Source of the DNA: Chloroflexota bacterium
Lineage (GTDB): Bacteria; Chloroflexota; Dehalococcoidia; SZUA-161; SpSt-899
Reading direction: 5' to 3'
Assembly: GCA_018657655.1 (NCBI GenBank)
Contig: JABHWQ010000071.1
Span: 1 to 9,004, forward strand
DNA: 9,004 nt
In this document: positions 6,464-9,004 of the stretch, piece after piece
How positions within the stretch are numbered: the first letter of the stretch is position 1
Layout of the letters: each line of letters begins with the position of its first letter
Translations under genes and position numbers: made by a program
The notes under the pieces: generated by a model
The model's database searches: none
Seen by the model: only the letters and a program-made list of their open reading frames with translations
What the model was told of the DNA's origin: nothing

Positions 6464-6538
6464 CTTCGACAAGCTCAGGCCGAACGGAAGCCACTGCAGT
6501 TTCAACGCTCAACCCGTTCGCACTGAGCTTTGTCGAAG
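6464..6538. repeat. REP-like inverted repeat element
   Basis: The left arm (6464-6487) begins CTTCGACAAGCTCAG and ends CGAACGG. The right arm (6514-6538) is its reverse complement with two mismatches and one inserted base. The spacer is 26 bases. This word family (TTCGACAAGCTCAG...CGAACGG) is one I recognise as a dispersed palindromic repeat found in many bacterial genomes, usually between genes. It could fold into a long hairpin in RNA, but it lacks a U-tract, so it is not a standard terminator. Confidence 0.85.
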
Positions 6539-6636
6539 TACAAACAGAAGTAGACTCAATTACCAAAGGGCAACCAAAGATACCAGTGCATGTCACAATC
6601 AATCATGGAAACACCGTCAGAGATGATCCTGCCTCG

Positions 6637-8028
6637 TCAGTACTGGCGATAACGACGCTGTACGTGTTCCTGCCGGATACGGATTTGCTCGCGTCGCTCT
6701 TGTGCTGATACTGTACGCACGTCCGAGGGTAAATGGGCTCGAATCTCGCCGAAGGCCACCTTCGTTGCCTTGATGGTCGGCAGCTCATCCGGGTTCATGG
6801 TATAGCTCCAACGAGTAGCCATGAATCCTTGTGAAAGGTTCGTCGTATCTAACCAATTGGGAACACAGGGATCACGATGTGCTATCACATAACGCTTCGC
6901 ACCATCGCTATCCAATTCCGCCTGGAAATCGTTTAGGCTGCTGATATGGTTCGCATAATCCAGCGATTCACCCCAAAGATTGGAGAGATGGAGGCCCATG
7001 AATGCTGGTGAAACAGGTGTCCGTATCTCTACGATGAGCGCTTCATCCTCACCGAGATCATAGACACCCCCCGCATAAACGTTCGTGCTTTGACCGCCGC
7101 CAGTTGCCAGATTGGCCGGGGCCGGGTCGTTGAAAGCATTGCGGGGCATGAACTGCTTGCCATCGCCATTCATATCCTGATAAGTCTCCAGAACAACCGA
7201 GTAGAACTCGTTCCAGAACCGCATCTGCTTATTGACTATCTCACCAATTCTTTCCATTTGGCCAGCGGCCCGTGTCGAATCTAGCGGAGCCGGGTGTGCC
7301 CCCTCGTTGCCTACACGAGCAATTTGGAGATCGAGAGCATCTTCCTGCCCCCAATCATAGAACAGCTCCCTTACAACCAAATATTTTCCGGTATGATCGA
7401 CATTCTTGGTCGTCCCATGAGGATTACTTTGCTGCCGGATAGTTTTGGTCGCTATGAAATTTCCCATGTGCCCTTCGGGACGCTCCGGCGCTAACAAGAC
7501 TTCGAAGGACCCATCTGTTTCCACGATCAGATTTGAAGAATCTAAAGTACCGGTGTTGACACGGGAACCGGGCATTAATTCGGCGATGTTTCCACTATCT
7601 CCGGCATAAGCATTGGTCGCCTCAAAAATCACGTATTGGGGTGATTTCCGGCCAGAGGACGTACGAGCCTCACCGCGCCAGTGACGATAATCCTGAGCTT
7701 GGCCTCTCACCAAATACGTGCCATTGCCATCGATTTCAGCACATAGATAGATGGCATCTGCATTGTCGATGGTGGCCTTATCGAGTGGCTGAATGGCTCG
7801 TCGGAAATATGGATAGTCTGGGTCACTGAGCGCACGGTCGATCGCCCCATAGAGAAATCCAAGAAGATAGCGATAACCCTCAGCAAGATTCCGATCCGTA
7901 GGTGGAGGAGGGTAGAGCTTTGGATCATCGATGGCTTCTCTTGCCCTACCAAGTTCGGCGATCATTTGATCCCAGGCATCCCGAAGGCATATCCGAGCAT
8001 CTTTGCGAGCCATCTCGTCCTCATACAT
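6637..8028 (-). CDS. DUF1214-like domain protein, function unknown
   Basis: The product has 463 residues with no signal peptide or membrane segment. After a helical N-terminus (1-80, with a proline run PPPPTDRN at 40-47), the middle has beta-rich blocks such as IYLCAEIDGNGTYLVRGQ (93-110). The C-terminal half contains ALIVEIRTP (330-338), SPAFMGLHLSNLWGESLDY (340-358), SLNDFQAELDSDG (364-376) and VIAHRDPCVPNWLDTTN (381-397), ending in a basic tail (QERREQIRIRQEHVQRRYRQY, last residues). The block around HRDPxVPNWLDT recalls DUF1214-type proteins of actinobacteria and proteobacteria; this is memory, not a search. DMNGDG (285-290) looks like a calcium-loop motif but stands alone. The ATG at 8026-8028 follows AGGAGG (8037-8042) by 8 bases. 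It lies 102 bases after the SnoaL-like gene on the same strand. No reaction can be assigned. Confidence 0.6.
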   Translation of the reverse strand: MYEDEMARKDARICLRDAWDQMIAELGRAREAIDDPKLYPPPPTDRNLAEGYRYLLGFLYGAIDRALSDPDYPYFRRAIQPLDKATIDNADAIYLCAEIDGNGTYLVRGQAQDYRHWRGEARTSSGRKSPQYVIFEATNAYAGDSGNIAELMPGSRVNTGTLDSSNLIVETDGSFEVLLAPERPEGHMGNFIATKTIRQQSNPHGTTKNVDHTGKYLVVRELFYDWGQEDALDLQIARVGNEGAHPAPLDSTRAAGQMERIGEIVNKQMRFWNEFYSVVLETYQDMNGDGKQFMPRNAFNDPAPANLATGGGQSTNVYAGGVYDLGEDEALIVEIRTPVSPAFMGLHLSNLWGESLDYANHISSLNDFQAELDSDGAKRYVIAHRDPCVPNWLDTTNLSQGFMATRWSYTMNPDELPTIKATKVAFGEIRAHLPSDVRTVSAQERREQIRIRQEHVQRRYRQY

Positions 8029-8036
8029 CGAACTAT

Positions 8037-8042
8037 CCTCCT
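8037..8042 (-). promoter_or_regulatory. Ribosome binding site of the DUF1214-like gene
   Basis: AGGAGG on the minus strand, 8 bases ahead of ATG 8028-8026; it supports that start over the internal ATG (MARKD) six residues in. Confidence 0.75.
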
Positions 8043-8130
8043 TTGTCAGTAATTGATCAAAATGAATCCTTGCCCCAGATATACTGCTGAGCTGCCGTCG
8101 TTACCGTGAGCATCGTTGAGAGTAGCACAA

Positions 8131-8565
8131 TCAACTATCCTCAGGCAGATATTCTTTGAACATATCACCAAGCTCGTCATCCGTCCGTTCCGGGACTTTG
8201 TAATAAGTACGGATAACAACAGATCCATCTGGTTCAAATCGGTACGTTTCAATACTGAGCCCAACCATTGTTTTGCTCCCTGCAGTTATGTGGTTTTCCA
8301 GCAACCACGCAACCTCATTACCGCAAATGAAGAGGGTCCCTTCGACGATCTTGAATTTGACATTTGGTTGAAACAGGTCATAGGATTTCGAGGCACATTC
8401 TTCAAAACCTACTTTTTCCGGTGTTCCCACGGGATCGAGCATCCTGAAGTCACCGGGAGCTACACTCTTCCAATTCCTTTCCCAACCCTCTTTATCACCT
8501 GCGTTCCAAAGGGCAACGTAATTTTCTGCCCATTTCTTCAACTGCTCTTGCTTTGGTACTGCCAT
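8131..8565 (-). CDS. SnoaL-like/NTF2-like superfamily protein
   Basis: The product has 144 residues, a typical size for the cone-shaped alpha+beta NTF2-like fold. The opening helix with NYVALWNAGDKEGWERNW (15-32) is the standard SnoaL start (aromatic, W-N-x-x-D). The following strands include FKIVEGTLFICGNEVAWLLE (71-90) and the final pair around SIETYRFEPDGSVVIRTYY. Members range from polyketide cyclases and steroid isomerases to hydrolases and non-enzymatic binding proteins, so no reaction is assigned. The start ATG 8563-8565 has GAGGAG (8576-8581) upstream with a 10-base gap, slightly long. It sits 30 bases after the stop of the truncated transporter gene and 102 bases before the DUF1214-like gene, all on one strand, and probably shares their transcript. 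Confidence 0.85.
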   Translation of the reverse strand: MAVPKQEQLKKWAENYVALWNAGDKEGWERNWKSVAPGDFRMLDPVGTPEKVGFEECASKSYDLFQPNVKFKIVEGTLFICGNEVAWLLENHITAGSKTMVGLSIETYRFEPDGSVVIRTYYKVPERTDDELGDMFKEYLPEDS

Positions 8566-8595
8566 AACTACATTACTCCTCTCTCAGTAAATTGA

Positions 8596-8844
8596 CTATG
8601 ATCTATGATCAGGCAATAGCGCCAATCCCAAGTCTACCGTCACCATCGCTGAAGAGGCAAGACCTGTCTTATCCGTAATGTGGCCAATAGTGATAGTATT
8701 TTCCTTAGCTGGTGTAACCGTGTCCGTTGGGGAGGCTGTTAGTTGATCTTTGCCGCCGTCACTATCGCTACAGGCAGCCAGCAAGGGTAAGGCAAATAGT
8801 AGGATCAACAGAGAGAACACGAATATCTTATTTGAATGCATCAT
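8596..8844 (-). pseudogene. Truncated ABC-transporter substrate-binding lipoprotein (N-terminal remnant)
   Basis: The 82-residue frame begins with a lipoprotein signal: KIFVF, a hydrophobic core and the lipobox LAAC with Cys25. A low-complexity linker follows (SDSDGGKDQLTASPTDTVTP), then ENTITIGHITDKTGLASSAM. The I-T-I-G-x-(I/L)-(T/S)-D-x-T-G block is the start of the mature Peripla_BP_6 (branched-chain amino acid/amide type) binding protein, normally close to 400 residues. The similarity runs only to about DLGL (71-74), after which LLPDHRS and a TAG end the frame. The remaining protein is absent: only 30 bases separate this stop from the SnoaL-like start. It has a usable GGGGTG site 5 bases before ATG 8844. 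The gene therefore keeps its start but has lost nearly all of its binding domain, probably by deletion. Confidence 0.8.
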
Positions 8845-8948
8845 AATGTCACCCCTTTACTTAATTGAGGTTCCACTGTTGGCTTTCACTACTGCTAATG
8901 GATTTTTACGCCCACCTGAAAATTGATGAATTCACCATAGGCACCACC

Positions 8949-9004
8949 TTATTTTTTTGCACTGGCCAGTAATTGCGTGATCGGTTCGGCAGGGACGTGT
9001 TTTC
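8949..9004 (-). CDS. Possible C-terminal end of an unidentified gene (partial)
   Basis: On the minus strand one frame enters from the right edge and reads KHVPAEPITQLLASAKK before TAA at 8951-8949. The composition (amphipathic helix, lysines at the end) is what a real C-terminus often looks like, and the direction matches the following genes. Another minus-strand frame is open slightly longer (to a TAA near 8906) but reads less like protein. Seventeen residues are too few to name a family. Confidence 0.4.
   Translation of the reverse strand, partial: KHVPAEPITQLLASAKK

Larger units (their letters stand above)
6425..6636. other. Gap between the DUF1214-like gene and the SDR operon
   Basis: These 212 bases hold the REP-like inverted repeat and the SDR ribosome binding site. 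The remaining stretch (6539-6636) shows no convincing gene, no intrinsic terminator for the upstream gene and no clear promoter. Whether the SDR operon is read from its own promoter or by read-through is not visible. Confidence 0.6.

Noticed and set aside
6426..6626. Plus-strand frame containing FDKLRPNG upstream of the SDR operon
   Set aside because: It is the translation of the REP-like inverted repeat plus adjacent spacer, and has no ribosome binding site or family resemblance.
7707..7952. 81-residue minus-strand frame inside the DUF1214-like gene
   Set aside because: It overlaps a well-supported longer gene with a strong ribosome binding site and reads as low-quality protein.
8116..8595. 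159-residue plus-strand frame covering the SnoaL-like gene
   Set aside because: It is the antisense shadow of the SnoaL-like gene; its composition is rich in Phe, Cys and Thr, and it shows no recognisable motif.

Overview
The window looks like a bacterial chromosome segment of moderate GC with no rRNA, tRNA or CRISPR array. The gene content fits a Dehalococcoidia-type Chloroflexota genome: a stand-alone pyruvate-kinase C-domain-like protein, a short PiT transporter with a DUF47 partner, and a catabolic cluster of short-chain dehydrogenases (SDRs), a nitronate-monooxygenase-like flavoprotein, a SnoaL-like protein and an amino-acid-type substrate-binding lipoprotein. That assignment is inferred from protein character only and is tentative.

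Left part (1-1132, plus strand): the first 105 bases encode the last 34 residues of a protein resembling the C-terminus of an IS1595/ISXO2-type transposase, followed by a possible element end near 120. A membrane protein with a zinc ribbon, an extracytoplasmic domain and a C-terminal TM2 domain starts only about 40 bases later.

Centre-left (1145-2780, minus strand): a two-gene phosphate-uptake operon, DUF47/PhoU-like regulator then PiT permease, overlapping by 8 bases. The DUF47 gene most likely starts at a TTG behind a strong ribosome binding site. A 386-base divergent intergenic region follows, then a plus-strand AF0103-like protein (3167-3739). It converges on the next minus-strand gene across a shared bidirectional terminator.

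Right part (3806-9004, all minus strand): read in the direction of transcription, this holds the end of an unidentified gene entering from the right edge, a truncated substrate-binding lipoprotein gene, a SnoaL-like protein, a 463-residue DUF1214-like protein, a gap carrying a REP-like inverted repeat, then two SDRs and a nitronate-monooxygenase-like protein in a tight operon. The enzyme set suggests breakdown or modification of an organic substrate, which cannot be named from the sequence. The main oddities are the beheaded transporter gene, the loss of the usual active-site histidine in the flavoprotein, and the repeat sitting against the SDR operon where it creates a false N-terminal extension. 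No clearly new system was found.
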